The notes under the pieces are model-generated. The model did no database searches. It saw nothing but the letters and a program-made list of their open reading frames with translations, and was not told the DNA's origin. A program made the position numbers and the translations under genes. Below are positions 25,923 through 34,089 of a DNA stretch of 64,000 nt, one piece after another. The stretch spans positions 107,618-171,617 of the forward strand of contig JBCDAV010000010.1 of the NCBI GenBank assembly GCA_039184865.1, read 5' to 3'. Source of the DNA: Thermohalobaculum sp039184865. GTDB lineage: Bacteria > Pseudomonadota > Alphaproteobacteria > Rhodobacterales > Rhodobacteraceae. Numbering within the stretch: the first letter of the stretch is position 1; every line of letters starts with the position of its first letter.

Positions 25923-27106
25923 GCCATGCCCGCTTCTGCGGCGATCTCTCGCCGGGACTTGCGGACCCGTTCCGTGGCCGATTTGAGCTGTCCGCAGGCG
26001 GCGAGAATATCCTGCCCGCGCGGTGTCCGCACCGGCGAGGCATAGCCCGCGCGGTTGACGATCTCGGCGAAGGCTTCAATCCGGTCCCAGTCCGAGCGCT
26101 CATACAGCGAGCCCGGCCAGGCATTGAACGGGATCAGGTTGATCTTCGCCGGAATGCCCTGGATCAGCTTGACCAGCCGCTTTGCGTCCGCGTTCGAGTC
26201 ATTTACACCCTTCAGCATGACGTATTCGAACGTGATCCGCTCTGCGTTGGACAGCTTGGGATAGGCGCGCAGTGCCTCGAAGAGCTCGTCAATCGGCCAT
26301 TTCCGGTTGATCGGAACCAGTACGTCGCGCAGTTCGTCGGTTACCGCGTGCAGGCTGATGGCCAGCATCGTCGCCGCCTCATCTCCCCAGCGCGGGATCT
26401 CGGGCACGACGCCCGACGTCGAGAGCGTGATGCGCCGCCGGCTGAGCGACAGGCCTTCTCCATCCATTGCGATCAGCATTGCATCGCGCACGGCGTCGAA
26501 ATTGTAGAGCGGTTCGCCCATGCCCATGAGCACGATATTGGACAGCATTCGCCCGGTCAGCGGACCGCCTCCGGCCTCGGGCCACTCGCCCAGATCATCC
26601 CGGCAGACGAGGATCTGATTGACGATCTCCGCGGCCGTCAGATTGCGGACCAGCTTTTGCGTACCGGTGTGACAGAACGGACAGGTCAGAGTGCAGCCGA
26701 CCTGCGAGGACACGCACAGCGTCCCGCGATCTTCTTCGGGAATGTAGACCGCCTCGACCTCATGCCCGCCGGCGATCCGCAAGAGGTACTTCCGCGTCCC
26801 GTCCTCGCTGACCTGACGCGTCACGATCTCGGGCCGCGTGAGATCGAAGGCCTCGGCCAGATCGGCCCGGAAGCCCTTCGATAGGTTGGTCATCCGGTCG
26901 AAATCCGAGATGCCGCGATTGTAGAGCCACTGCCAGAGCTGCCCGGTACGCATCCGGATCTGCTTCTGCGGCACGCCGATCTCGCCCAGCGCCACGCCGA
27001 GCTGCGCCCGCGTCAGCCCGACCAGACCCGGCCGTCCCGACACCGTGCGCGGCAGGGTCGCGAAATCAGGAGATATCGCAGTGGCTGCTGGTTTCAGCGC
27101 GTTCAT
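25919..27106 (-). CDS. rlmN: Dual-specificity 23S rRNA/tRNA adenine-C2 methyltransferase RlmN
   Basis: RlmN methylates A2503 of 23S rRNA and A37 of some tRNAs by radical-SAM chemistry. The cluster motif CTLTCPFC lies near residues 134-141. GEPLYNF is present, and the resolving C-terminal cysteine is in TPRGQDILAACGQL. The 395-aa start MNALKPA at 27106 is preceded by GAGAGGAA; a GTG four codons upstream is less likely. It heads an operon with the VOC, kinase and dehydratase genes. Confidence 0.96.
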   Translation of the reverse strand: MNALKPAATAISPDFATLPRTVSGRPGLVGLTRAQLGVALGEIGVPQKQIRMRTGQLWQWLYNRGISDFDRMTNLSKGFRADLAEAFDLTRPEIVTRQVSEDGTRKYLLRIAGGHEVEAVYIPEEDRGTLCVSSQVGCTLTCPFCHTGTQKLVRNLTAAEIVNQILVCRDDLGEWPEAGGGPLTGRMLSNIVLMGMGEPLYNFDAVRDAMLIAMDGEGLSLSRRRITLSTSGVVPEIPRWGDEAATMLAISLHAVTDELRDVLVPINRKWPIDELFEALRAYPKLSNAERITFEYVMLKGVNDSNADAKRLVKLIQGIPAKINLIPFNAWPGSLYERSDWDRIEAFAEIVNRAGYASPVRTPRGQDILAACGQLKSATERVRKSRREIAAEAGMA

Positions 27107-27174
27107 CGTTCCTCTCACGTCAGGGCGCGCGCCTTATCACAGCGCAGGCCGTGCCGCCAGAGGAACGGTCGGGC

Positions 27175-27699
27175 CTATTTGCAGCGCGCCGTCGCCGACT
27201 TGATGGCGGCAGTGAAGCCTGACAGCGAGAACTCGTCGCGAGTCGTCGTACCGCGCGCCGAGGTTCCCTTGATCGTCGCCGTCGCACCGCGCCGGAAGGC
27301 CGAGGTCAGACCGTCGTCGTCCTTGGACGACCGGGTCCAGGCATTCTCGCCATCGGTGAACATCGTATAGTTCCGCGAACCGACGCTGACATCGACGTTC
27401 GAGCCGCCCTTGAACGGATAACCTGCAAGGAACGACACCTCGTTCTTGACCTTGTCCTTCGGACGCACCGAGACCATCAGGAAGATGTCGCCCCGATTGA
27501 CCTGAACGTCCTTGCCGCCCCGCGTGGCGTTCCATTTGGTCGGCGTGCTGACGATCCAGCAGACCTTTGAGCCATCCGTGCTGGCCTCGAAGACCGACCA
27601 CGCTTTCTGCACTTCAACGCGTTTTGGCGTCTGAGCGCTAGCGGTCATTGAGACCGCAGCTACCAACACAACCGCCAGTGTTCTAATGATCCAGATCAT
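27175..27699 (-). CDS. Invasion-associated locus B (IalB) family protein
   Basis: This 174-aa secreted protein has a signal peptide (MIWIIRTLAVVLVAAVSMTA, then SAQ). The mature domain with WSVFEAS, CWIVSTPTKW and FLMVSVRPKDKVKNEVSFLA (read in part) fits the IalB family common in alphaproteobacteria. The function is poorly known; members are periplasmic or surface proteins. GAGG lies 6 bases before ATG 27699. It is divergent from the ECF sigma gene, with an inverted repeat between them. Confidence 0.82.
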   Translation of the reverse strand: MIWIIRTLAVVLVAAVSMTASAQTPKRVEVQKAWSVFEASTDGSKVCWIVSTPTKWNATRGGKDVQVNRGDIFLMVSVRPKDKVKNEVSFLAGYPFKGGSNVDVSVGSRNYTMFTDGENAWTRSSKDDDGLTSAFRRGATATIKGTSARGTTTRDEFSLSGFTAAIKSATARCK

Positions 27700-27798
27700 G
27701 CCCGCCTCGTTGCCTCGATATCGTCTCACTGCGACTTTCCTTCCACGGGACCCGATATTGCTCCGGTTGTCCCCGCATCGTAGTTCAGCATACTGTAA

Positions 27799-27823
27799 CT
27801 CAGGGCAAGATTTCCACCCTGAG
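27799..27823. promoter_or_regulatory. Inverted repeat between ialB-like and ECF sigma genes
   Basis: CTCAGGG and CCCTGAG are perfect 7-bp arms around an 11-base spacer, placed 100 bp from the ialB-like start and 69 bp from the sigma start. It could be an operator for either promoter. No regulator can be assigned. Confidence 0.35.
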
Positions 27824-27891
27824 GCATGAAAAACGCGACCCTTCTCCCGGTAAAGCCCGAGAGTTGAACGAAAGAAGGACTCGAAGCCGTC

Positions 27892-28485
27892 GTGCAATCG
27901 GTCACATCGCCTGAGGACTACGCGAACAGCACCGACGAGGATTTGCTGATCCGCGTGGCGCAGCATGCCGACCGGGCGGCGTTCAAGGCGCTGTTCCAGC
28001 GCTATGCGGGACGGATCAAGGCCTTCATGATCAAGGGCAGGGTCGCGCCCGATCAGGCCGAGGAGATCGCCCAGGAGGTCATGGTCACGGTCTGGCGCAA
28101 GGCCGGCAGCTACGACCCGAAGAAGGCCGGCGTCGCGACATGGGTCTTCACGATCGCGCGCAATCGCCGCATCGATGTGATCCGGCGCGAAGCGCGGCCC
28201 GAACCGGACCCCGAGGATCCGCTCTACCGACCCGACCCGCCGGAAGACCCGCAGGCCAGCATCGCGCGCGGCGAGCGCGACCGGCTGGTGCGCGAAGCGC
28301 TGGCCGATCTCAGCGATGAACAGCGCGAAATTGTCCGCCTCTCGTTCTTCTCCGGGCTGTCGCATGGCGAGATCGCCGAACAGCTCGATGTTCCTCTGGG
28401 AACCGTCAAATCGCGCATCAGGCTCGCCTTCGGCCGCCTGCGCGCAGCGCTCGGCGACACGTTCTCGGATGAGTTGAACGATTGA
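27892..28485 (+). CDS. ECF RNA polymerase sigma factor
   Basis: This 197-aa sigma-70-family ECF factor has region 2 in AEEIAQEVMVTVWRKAGSYD and ATWVFTIARNRRID (residues about 62-101). Region 4 is in LSDEQREIVRLSFFSGLSHG with EIAEQLDVPLGTVKSRIRLA (about 140-179). It resembles Rhodobacter RpoE, the ChrR-partnered ECF that responds to singlet oxygen. That anti-sigma is usually encoded directly downstream, but here the next gene is an asparaginase. The GTG at 27892 is the only start after an in-frame stop; GAAGGA lies 12 bases upstream. Confidence 0.88.
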   Translation: MQSVTSPEDYANSTDEDLLIRVAQHADRAAFKALFQRYAGRIKAFMIKGRVAPDQAEEIAQEVMVTVWRKAGSYDPKKAGVATWVFTIARNRRIDVIRREARPEPDPEDPLYRPDPPEDPQASIARGERDRLVREALADLSDEQREIVRLSFFSGLSHGEIAEQLDVPLGTVKSRIRLAFGRLRAALGDTFSDELND

Positions 28486-28545
28486 CGCGACCCCATCGCG
28501 GGCCTTATCGCCCCGGGGCGTCATCGAGAGATCCGGGAGACCGCC

Positions 28546-29541
28546 ATGAACCCCGTGCTGGCAGAGGTGCACCGAGGTGCGGTGCTGGAATGCGTGCATC
28601 GCGGGTCGGTTGCCGTGTGCCGCCCCGGCGGCGAGGTCGTCTTCAGCCTCGGCGATATCGACACGCCGATGCTCCCGAGATCCGCCTGCAAGATGGTCCA
28701 GGCGCTTCCGCTCGTGGAAAGCGGGGCCGCCGAGGCGCACGGGCTGACCGATCGGCATCTGGCACTCGCCTGCGCCTCGCACAACGGTGCCGCGGTGCAC
28801 ACAACGCTCGCCGGGCAATGGCTTTGGGACATCGGTCTCAGCGATTCGGCCCTTCGCTGCGGGCCTCAGGACCCCGCAGACGAAGATGCCAGCAGCCTTC
28901 TGAAACGCGAATGCCTCCCGCCCACGCAACTGCACAACAACTGTTCCGGCAAGCACAGCGGCATGCTCACATTGGGAACGCACATCGGCGGCGGACCGGA
29001 GTACCTGGAATTCGACCATCCGGTGCAACAGGCGATCCGGCAGGCGACGGCGGAGACCGCCCGGCAGGACCCCGCCGGATATTCGACGGACGGGTGCTCG
29101 GCGCCGAACCATGCGATCTCGTTGACCGGTCTGGCAACAGCTATGGCCGGTTTCGCCGATCCTGAAGCCGCGTTCTCCGGCAAACGGGCCAAAGCAGCCG
29201 CGCAATTGCGCGACGCCATGATGACTCATCCGGTTCTCGTCGCCGGGGAAGGTCGAGCATGCACGGCACTCATGCGCGCCGCAAACGGCGAGGCCGCGGT
29301 CAAGACCGGAGCCGAGGGCGTCTTCATCGGGATTCTGCCCGATGCGGGTCTGGGGATAGCACTCAAGATCGACGACGGGGCGACCCGTGGCAGCCATGCG
29401 GCAATCACGGCTCTTCTCGTGCACTTCGGGGTCCTCGATCGCGACGACCCGGTCGTGAATGCCTATGCCGACTCGCCGCTCCTGAACCGGCGCGGGATCG
29501 ATTGCGGTCGGATCTGTGCATCTTCCGCGCTCTGGACCTGA
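28546..29541 (+). CDS. Rhizobium etli-type L-asparaginase
   Basis: This 331-aa asparaginase hydrolyses asparagine to aspartate and ammonia. The R. etli (ReAII) family features are visible: the Ser-Cys-Lys pair PRSACKMVQ near residue 46, a second serine in CASHNG, and the zinc cysteine-lysine NNCSGKHSG. Another zinc cysteine lies in TDGCSAPNHA, and the late lysine is in VKTGAEGVF. This family is unrelated to E. coli AnsA/AnsB. GGGAG precedes the start. It follows the sigma gene after 60 bp and may be co-transcribed with it. Confidence 0.85.
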   Translation: MNPVLAEVHRGAVLECVHRGSVAVCRPGGEVVFSLGDIDTPMLPRSACKMVQALPLVESGAAEAHGLTDRHLALACASHNGAAVHTTLAGQWLWDIGLSDSALRCGPQDPADEDASSLLKRECLPPTQLHNNCSGKHSGMLTLGTHIGGGPEYLEFDHPVQQAIRQATAETARQDPAGYSTDGCSAPNHAISLTGLATAMAGFADPEAAFSGKRAKAAAQLRDAMMTHPVLVAGEGRACTALMRAANGEAAVKTGAEGVFIGILPDAGLGIALKIDDGATRGSHAAITALLVHFGVLDRDDPVVNAYADSPLLNRRGIDCGRICASSALWT

Positions 29542-29976
29542 GCATCGATCAGTCGTTTGAGTGAATTGCGGCATCGACCAGGTGCGCATTTGCTGTGCGC
29601 CCTGTAGGAAACACTACAGCAGGAACTCGAACTCAGTCGGTTGTCTGTTTTCCGCAGGTGCGGTGCCGGGGACGCACTGACGACCCCTCTTCCGACGCGG
29701 TCGCAACACCTCTCACGGAACTGCCGAGTGCAGGCGCTCGCGGGGCAAACCGCGTAACGCATCGGGTTTCGCAGTTGCTCGTCGGGCGATAGACGCCGAT
29801 CCGGAAGGTCGGGCAAGTCGTATCGAGTTCACCAACGGTTACCGGGCTCGTCGCGCCACGTCGCAAGACAGACAGCCCTGCAGATACGCTGAGCCCGCTC
29901 AACGGGCCCTCGCAGCGATCCGGCCTCCCTTCCCCGTCCGCAATCATCCGGCTTCGAAGTTCGCCCCTGCGGCGGA

Positions 29977-30005
29977 TTGACAGCCCTTCCGATTCCGAGT
30001 ATTTC
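29977..30005 (+). promoter_or_regulatory. Sigma-70 promoter of the transporter operon
   Basis: A perfect TTGACA (29977-29982) is followed after 17 bp by TATTTC (30000-30005). The expected start of transcription, about 30012, lies just before the palindrome at 30021-30039, a layout suited to repression. Confidence 0.5.
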
Positions 30006-30020
30006 ATAATACAGCACAAT

Positions 30021-30039
30021 TGTTCCAATATATGGAACA
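30021..30039. promoter_or_regulatory. Palindromic operator (regulon site 1)
   Basis: TGTTCCA-ATATA-TGGAACA is a perfect 7+5+7 inverted repeat 19 bp before the binding-protein start codon. Its core CAATATATGGAA occurs again at 36962-36973, and a near copy occurs on the opposite strand at 40244-40255. It is probably bound by the IclR regulator encoded at 39366. Confidence 0.6.
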
Positions 30040-30058
30040 TCACAACAGGGAGACTGTG

Positions 30059-31099
30059 ATGACCAACTGGAAAGAAATGATCGGCGTGACCGCGGCGGCG
30101 GCAGCCCTTGCGCTGGCACCCGCAATGGCATCCGCCAAAAGCGCGACGGTCACGGCGATCGAAGAGCGCGGCACGCTGCTCTGCAGCGGTCACAACGGCA
30201 GCTATTTCGGCTTCGTCGAAGTGAACGACAAAAACGAGTGGAAGGGCCTCGACATCGATCTCTGTCGCGCACTGACAACGGCGATCCTCGGCGATCCCGC
30301 GAAGGCACAGATCATTCCGCTGAGCTGGGCCCAGCGCTTCCCGGCGCTGCAATCGGGCGATGTCGACGTGATCATCAAGGCCACCGGCTGGACCATGGGC
30401 CGCGACACCGAACTCGGGCTGCAGTTCAGCCTGCCCTACTTCTTCGGCGGCGCGCAGCTTATGGCGCATGGCGATCTCGGCATCTCTGAGGCCAAGGACC
30501 TCGGCGGCGGCACGGTCTGCGTCGAAGCCGGCACGACCATCGAGCGCATCGTCGCCGACTACCTGAAGACCCTGAATGTCGAGCACACGATGGTGTCCTA
30601 CGAGAAGGCGTCGGAACTGCGCGCGGCGTATCTCGCCAATCGCTGCGATGCCTTCGCGGCGTGGGGACCGTTCCTCGCCGTCCTGCGGGCGACAGAAATG
30701 GAGAACCCCGACGCGCACACCATCCTGAACGACCAGTTGTCGAGCGAGCCGATCTCGGCAGCGATGCGTCAGGGCGATGAGGAATTCGTCGACGTCGTCA
30801 ACTGGATGCTCGCAGCCCTTCTCGTTGCCGAGGAGGAAGGCGTCACGAAAGCGAACGTCGCCGAGATGGTCGCCAATCCGCCCAACCCGAAGATTGCCCG
30901 CCTGCTGGGCGTCGAACCGGGCATCGGCGAGCGTCTGGGCATGCGTGACACCTGGGCCCGCGAGATGATCGCGTCCATGGGCAACTACGGCGAGATCTAC
31001 CACCGCAACATCGGCAAGGACTCGCCCTACAAGCTCGAGCGTGGCCTGAACAATCTGTGGAGCCACGGCGGCGTCCTATACGCGCCGATCCTCGACTGA
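30059..31099 (+). CDS. Amino-acid ABC transporter substrate-binding protein (AapJ/BztA-type)
   Basis: This periplasmic solute-binding protein of 346 aa has a signal peptide (MTNWKEMIGVTAAAAALALA, then an ASA-K site). The family-3 binding fold includes GTLLCSGHNGSYFGFVEVND and WKGLDIDLCRALTTAILGD, close to the general or glutamate-type AapJ/BztA group. ATG 30059 has GGGAG 6-7 bases upstream. It heads an operon with two permeases, a cupin, a CoA-transferase and a crotonase. Its ATPase partner is 15 kb downstream. Binding of ordinary amino acids is not certain given the catabolic neighbours. Confidence 0.9.
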   Translation: MTNWKEMIGVTAAAAALALAPAMASAKSATVTAIEERGTLLCSGHNGSYFGFVEVNDKNEWKGLDIDLCRALTTAILGDPAKAQIIPLSWAQRFPALQSGDVDVIIKATGWTMGRDTELGLQFSLPYFFGGAQLMAHGDLGISEAKDLGGGTVCVEAGTTIERIVADYLKTLNVEHTMVSYEKASELRAAYLANRCDAFAAWGPFLAVLRATEMENPDAHTILNDQLSSEPISAAMRQGDEEFVDVVNWMLAALLVAEEEGVTKANVAEMVANPPNPKIARLLGVEPGIGERLGMRDTWAREMIASMGNYGEIYHRNIGKDSPYKLERGLNNLWSHGGVLYAPILD

Positions 31100-31171
31100 G
31101 GTTCTCCCTTCCAGGGCGGTGTTCGCATCGCCTTGGCTTTTCTTGCGATCAGAGCACCTCAGGGGGGAGCC

Positions 31172-32308
31172 ATGAGCGCGAAGACACGTCTGGTCGGCAC
31201 AGCGACCCGGAACACGCTGATACAGGTCGGCTTTCTGGCGGGCATCATACTGCTGGTCTGGGGCGCGGTCAGCAGCGCGCGCGTGAACCTCGCCGAACTC
31301 GGCATCACCAGCGGCTTCGCATTTCTCGACCGCGGGACCGGCTGGTCCTATTCGTTCTCTCTGATCGAACGGTCCATCGACGACAGCTACCGCCGGACCC
31401 TGTTGATCGGATTCGCCAACACGCTCTTCCTCGGCGTGATCACAATCATTCTCTCGACCCTGCTCGGGTTCGTGATGGGCACGATGCGCGACGCACGGAA
31501 CCTCGCGGCGCGTTCGGTCGCGACGATCTATGTCCAGATCTTCCGGAACATACCGCTGATCCTGCAGGTCATCTTCTGGTACGCGGCCCTGATCCATATG
31601 CCCGGCCCGCGCCAGGCGATCTCAATGCTTGACCTCGTTTTCGTGTCCAATCGCGGCGTGATGGTCCCGATCCTGAACGCGCCGCTTTGGGTCGCGATGG
31701 TCCAGGTCGCCTTCGCGATCATCCTCGCACTGATCCTCTGGTCTGTCACTTCGCTGAGCAAGGCACGCTGCATTGGTATCTGGCTTCTCGCCGTTCTGGC
31801 GGTCGGACTGATATTGGCTCTCGCCGTACTGCCGCCAGAGACAAGCCTGCTGTCAGTTCCTGAACTGAAAGGTCTTCGCTTCGTTGGCGGGCTGACGATT
31901 TCCATCGAACTCGTCGCCATGATCATCGCTATCGTGCTCTACAGCGGCGCCTACATCGCCGAGGTCGTGCGCGGCGGCCTGCTAGAAGTGCCGAAGGGCC
32001 TTGTCGAGGCCGGCAAGGCGCTCGGTCTTGGACCGCGCTCGATCTGGTTCCGCATCAAGATGCCGATGGCGCTGCGCACCATCATCCCGCCGCTCGGCAA
32101 TCAGTGGATCTTCACGATGAAGGCCACGACCGTCGGCGTCGCCATCGGTTTCAGCGATCTTTTCATGATCGTCTCGACCTCGATCACGCAGTCCGGCCAG
32201 ACGCTGGAACTGATCGGGATCATGATGCTCGCCTTTCTGGCGATCAACTTCACCATCGCCCAGGCGGTGAACGTGGCCAACAGCCGGATCCAACTGAAGG
32301 GGCACTGA
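31172..32308 (+). CDS. Amino-acid ABC transporter permease (AapQ-type)
   Basis: This 378-aa inner-membrane permease has an extended N-terminal half as in AapQ/BztB. The EAA-type cytoplasmic loop EVPKGLVEAGKALGLGPRSI lies near residues 272-291, and NQWIFTMKATTVGVAIGFSD follows. The start MSAKTRLVG at 31172 has GGGGGGAG directly upstream; the longer frame from 31133 is unsupported. It lies 72 bp after the binding-protein gene and 1 bp before the second permease. Confidence 0.92.
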   Translation: MSAKTRLVGTATRNTLIQVGFLAGIILLVWGAVSSARVNLAELGITSGFAFLDRGTGWSYSFSLIERSIDDSYRRTLLIGFANTLFLGVITIILSTLLGFVMGTMRDARNLAARSVATIYVQIFRNIPLILQVIFWYAALIHMPGPRQAISMLDLVFVSNRGVMVPILNAPLWVAMVQVAFAIILALILWSVTSLSKARCIGIWLLAVLAVGLILALAVLPPETSLLSVPELKGLRFVGGLTISIELVAMIIAIVLYSGAYIAEVVRGGLLEVPKGLVEAGKALGLGPRSIWFRIKMPMALRTIIPPLGNQWIFTMKATTVGVAIGFSDLFMIVSTSITQSGQTLELIGIMMLAFLAINFTIAQAVNVANSRIQLKGH

Positions 32309-32309
32309 C

Positions 32310-33386
32310 ATGGCAACGCTTCCCCGGCCACCCGGCACGCTCGACAAGGCCCTCACCGAGGTACGGCGCAGCTTCGCCACGCCATCGGATGCCGCCGTCT
32401 CGATCCTGTTCCTGCTGGTGATGCTGGTGCTCGCGTATCTCGCACTGGACTGGGCGTTCCTCAGTGCCGTGTGGAGCAAGGAGGCCGTCGGCACCTGCAA
32501 GGACGCGGGCGGCGCGTGCTGGTCCGTGATCGACGCCCGGCACCGGTTGATCCTGTTCGGACTCTATCCGTTCGATCTGCACTGGCGGTCGACGCTGGCG
32601 TGCGTCGCCATCGTCGCCACGGTGATCCTGTCCTGCATCCCGTGGTTCTGGACCGCGAAGCGGCTCGCAGCGCTCTGGATCGTCGGGTTCGCCGCCTATT
32701 ACCTGCTTATGGAAGGCAGCCTGATCGGCCTGCAACAGGTGACGACCGACCAATGGGGCGGCCTGTCGCTGACGCTCTTCCTGTTCGCCGCCGTGGTCCT
32801 GCTCGGCATGCCGATGGGTCTGGGGCTGGCGCTTCTGCGCCGCTCGAAGCTCCCGGTCATCAGCACCGGCTGCGCCATCCTGATCGACTTCATCCGCTCG
32901 CTCCCGCTCCTGATCACGCTCTACACGGCCGCAGTCGTCGTGCCGATCCTCCTGCCAAGCTGGCTCGAGGGCGACAAGATCTGGCGCGTGATAATCGCCT
33001 TCGCGCTGTTCTTCGCCTGCTATCAGGCCGAGATCTTCCGCGGCGGTTTCCAGGCCATCCCGAAGGGCCAGTTCGAGGCAGGCTCCGCCCTTGGCCTCGG
33101 CTTCTGGTCGGTACTCGGGTACATCGTGCTGCCGCAGGTGTTCCGCCACGCATTGCCCGCGACGATCAACATGGTGGTCGTGACCTTCAAAGAGACGGCG
33201 ATCGTCACGATCATCGGCTTCTTCGACATCCTCGCCTCGGGCAACGCCGCGTTCGGAACCGGCGAGTGGGCACCCTATTACATGGAGGTTCTGGCCTTCG
33301 TAGCCCTGATATACTGGTTGTTCATCTTCTCACTCGGCCAATACGGCGAATACCTCAAAGACCGCATGGCCGTCGTGAAACACTAG
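32310..33386 (+). CDS. Amino-acid ABC transporter permease (AapM-type)
   Basis: The second permease subunit (358 aa) pairs with the preceding one. Its cytoplasmic coupling loop is AIPKGQFEAGSALGLGFWSV near residues 249-268, followed by RHALPATINMVVVTFKETAI. Like AapM/BztC it has extra N-terminal helices and a periplasmic loop with two cysteines (GTCKDAGGACWS). It starts one base after the previous stop. Confidence 0.92.
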   Translation: MATLPRPPGTLDKALTEVRRSFATPSDAAVSILFLLVMLVLAYLALDWAFLSAVWSKEAVGTCKDAGGACWSVIDARHRLILFGLYPFDLHWRSTLACVAIVATVILSCIPWFWTAKRLAALWIVGFAAYYLLMEGSLIGLQQVTTDQWGGLSLTLFLFAAVVLLGMPMGLGLALLRRSKLPVISTGCAILIDFIRSLPLLITLYTAAVVVPILLPSWLEGDKIWRVIIAFALFFACYQAEIFRGGFQAIPKGQFEAGSALGLGFWSVLGYIVLPQVFRHALPATINMVVVTFKETAIVTIIGFFDILASGNAAFGTGEWAPYYMEVLAFVALIYWLFIFSLGQYGEYLKDRMAVVKH

Positions 33387-33396
33387 GGAGGGATAG

Positions 33397-33966
33397 ATGC
33401 TGACCCGGACATACTCCGTCGACGAGTACGTCGCCGATCTTCGGGCGATCGTGGCTCAGGAAACCGCTCCCGAGGCGATCAGCGAACGCGTCAAGCCGCT
33501 CGCCCGGCGCATGGCCGAATGCAAGGACACCTGGTTCAAGGACGAATACCGCAAGACCTGCCCGGAACAGGGCTTCTGCCTGCATCTGCTGCACGAGGAA
33601 GAGAACCACGATCTGGCGGTCTTCGTCATCGCCTGGGCGCCGGGCCGCGGCCTCGGCGCGCACAATCACAAGACATGGGCCGTGGTTGCCGGGCTCGAAG
33701 GGCAGGAGCACGAGACCAACTATCGCCGCATCGATGACGGCTCGACGCCCGGTTTCGCCGATCTCGAAGTCACGCACGAGGGCACGGTCACCGCCGGGAA
33801 GGTGGTCTGCTGTGCGCCTGAGGATATCCATCAGGTCTGGAACAACGGCGAGGAGATCGCTGTCTCGCTGCACACCTACGGGCGCCACCTCAACCACACG
33901 GGCCGGTCGATCTTCGATCCGGTCGCGAAGACCGAAGCCCCCTGCGTCGTCAAGGTCGAGGACTGA
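33397..33966 (+). CDS. Cysteine-dioxygenase-like cupin metalloenzyme
   Basis: This 189-aa double-stranded beta-helix protein resembles the COG5553/cysteine dioxygenase type. The iron-binding histidines are in GAHNHKTWAVVAGLEGQEHE (about residues 88-107) and DIHQVWNNGEE further on. Related enzymes oxidise thiols (cysteine, 3-mercaptopropionate) to sulfinates, but many close relatives are uncharacterised. It sits 10 bp after the permeases, so it likely acts on the imported compound or a product. This hints at a sulfur-containing substrate. The ribosome site GGGAGG is strong. Confidence 0.78.
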   Translation: MLTRTYSVDEYVADLRAIVAQETAPEAISERVKPLARRMAECKDTWFKDEYRKTCPEQGFCLHLLHEEENHDLAVFVIAWAPGRGLGAHNHKTWAVVAGLEGQEHETNYRRIDDGSTPGFADLEVTHEGTVTAGKVVCCAPEDIHQVWNNGEEIAVSLHTYGRHLNHTGRSIFDPVAKTEAPCVVKVED

Positions 33967-34089
33967 AAACCAACCGCGCGCCCGACAACAGATTACCGGC
34001 CTCTCCGGGTTCTTCATCCATGAGGAATCCGCTAAACCTCGCGGCGATCCGCACCGGTCACGAACCAACCACTCACTGGAGGCGCCCCA

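Larger units (their letters stand above)
29542..30058. other. Intergenic region before the amino-acid transporter operon
   Basis: This 517-bp region has no convincing gene. It holds two small hairpins just after the asparaginase: GCGCA/TGCGC at 29584-29600 and CTGTAG/CTACAG at 29602-29619, possible terminators. The promoter and operator of the downstream operon are at its right end. The middle part shows nothing I recognise. Confidence 0.6.

Noticed and set aside
27175..29589. 804-codon minus-strand frame covering the sigma and asparaginase genes
   Set aside because: Only its last 174 codons form a real gene with a signal peptide (IalB family); the rest is antisense to two well-supported genes.
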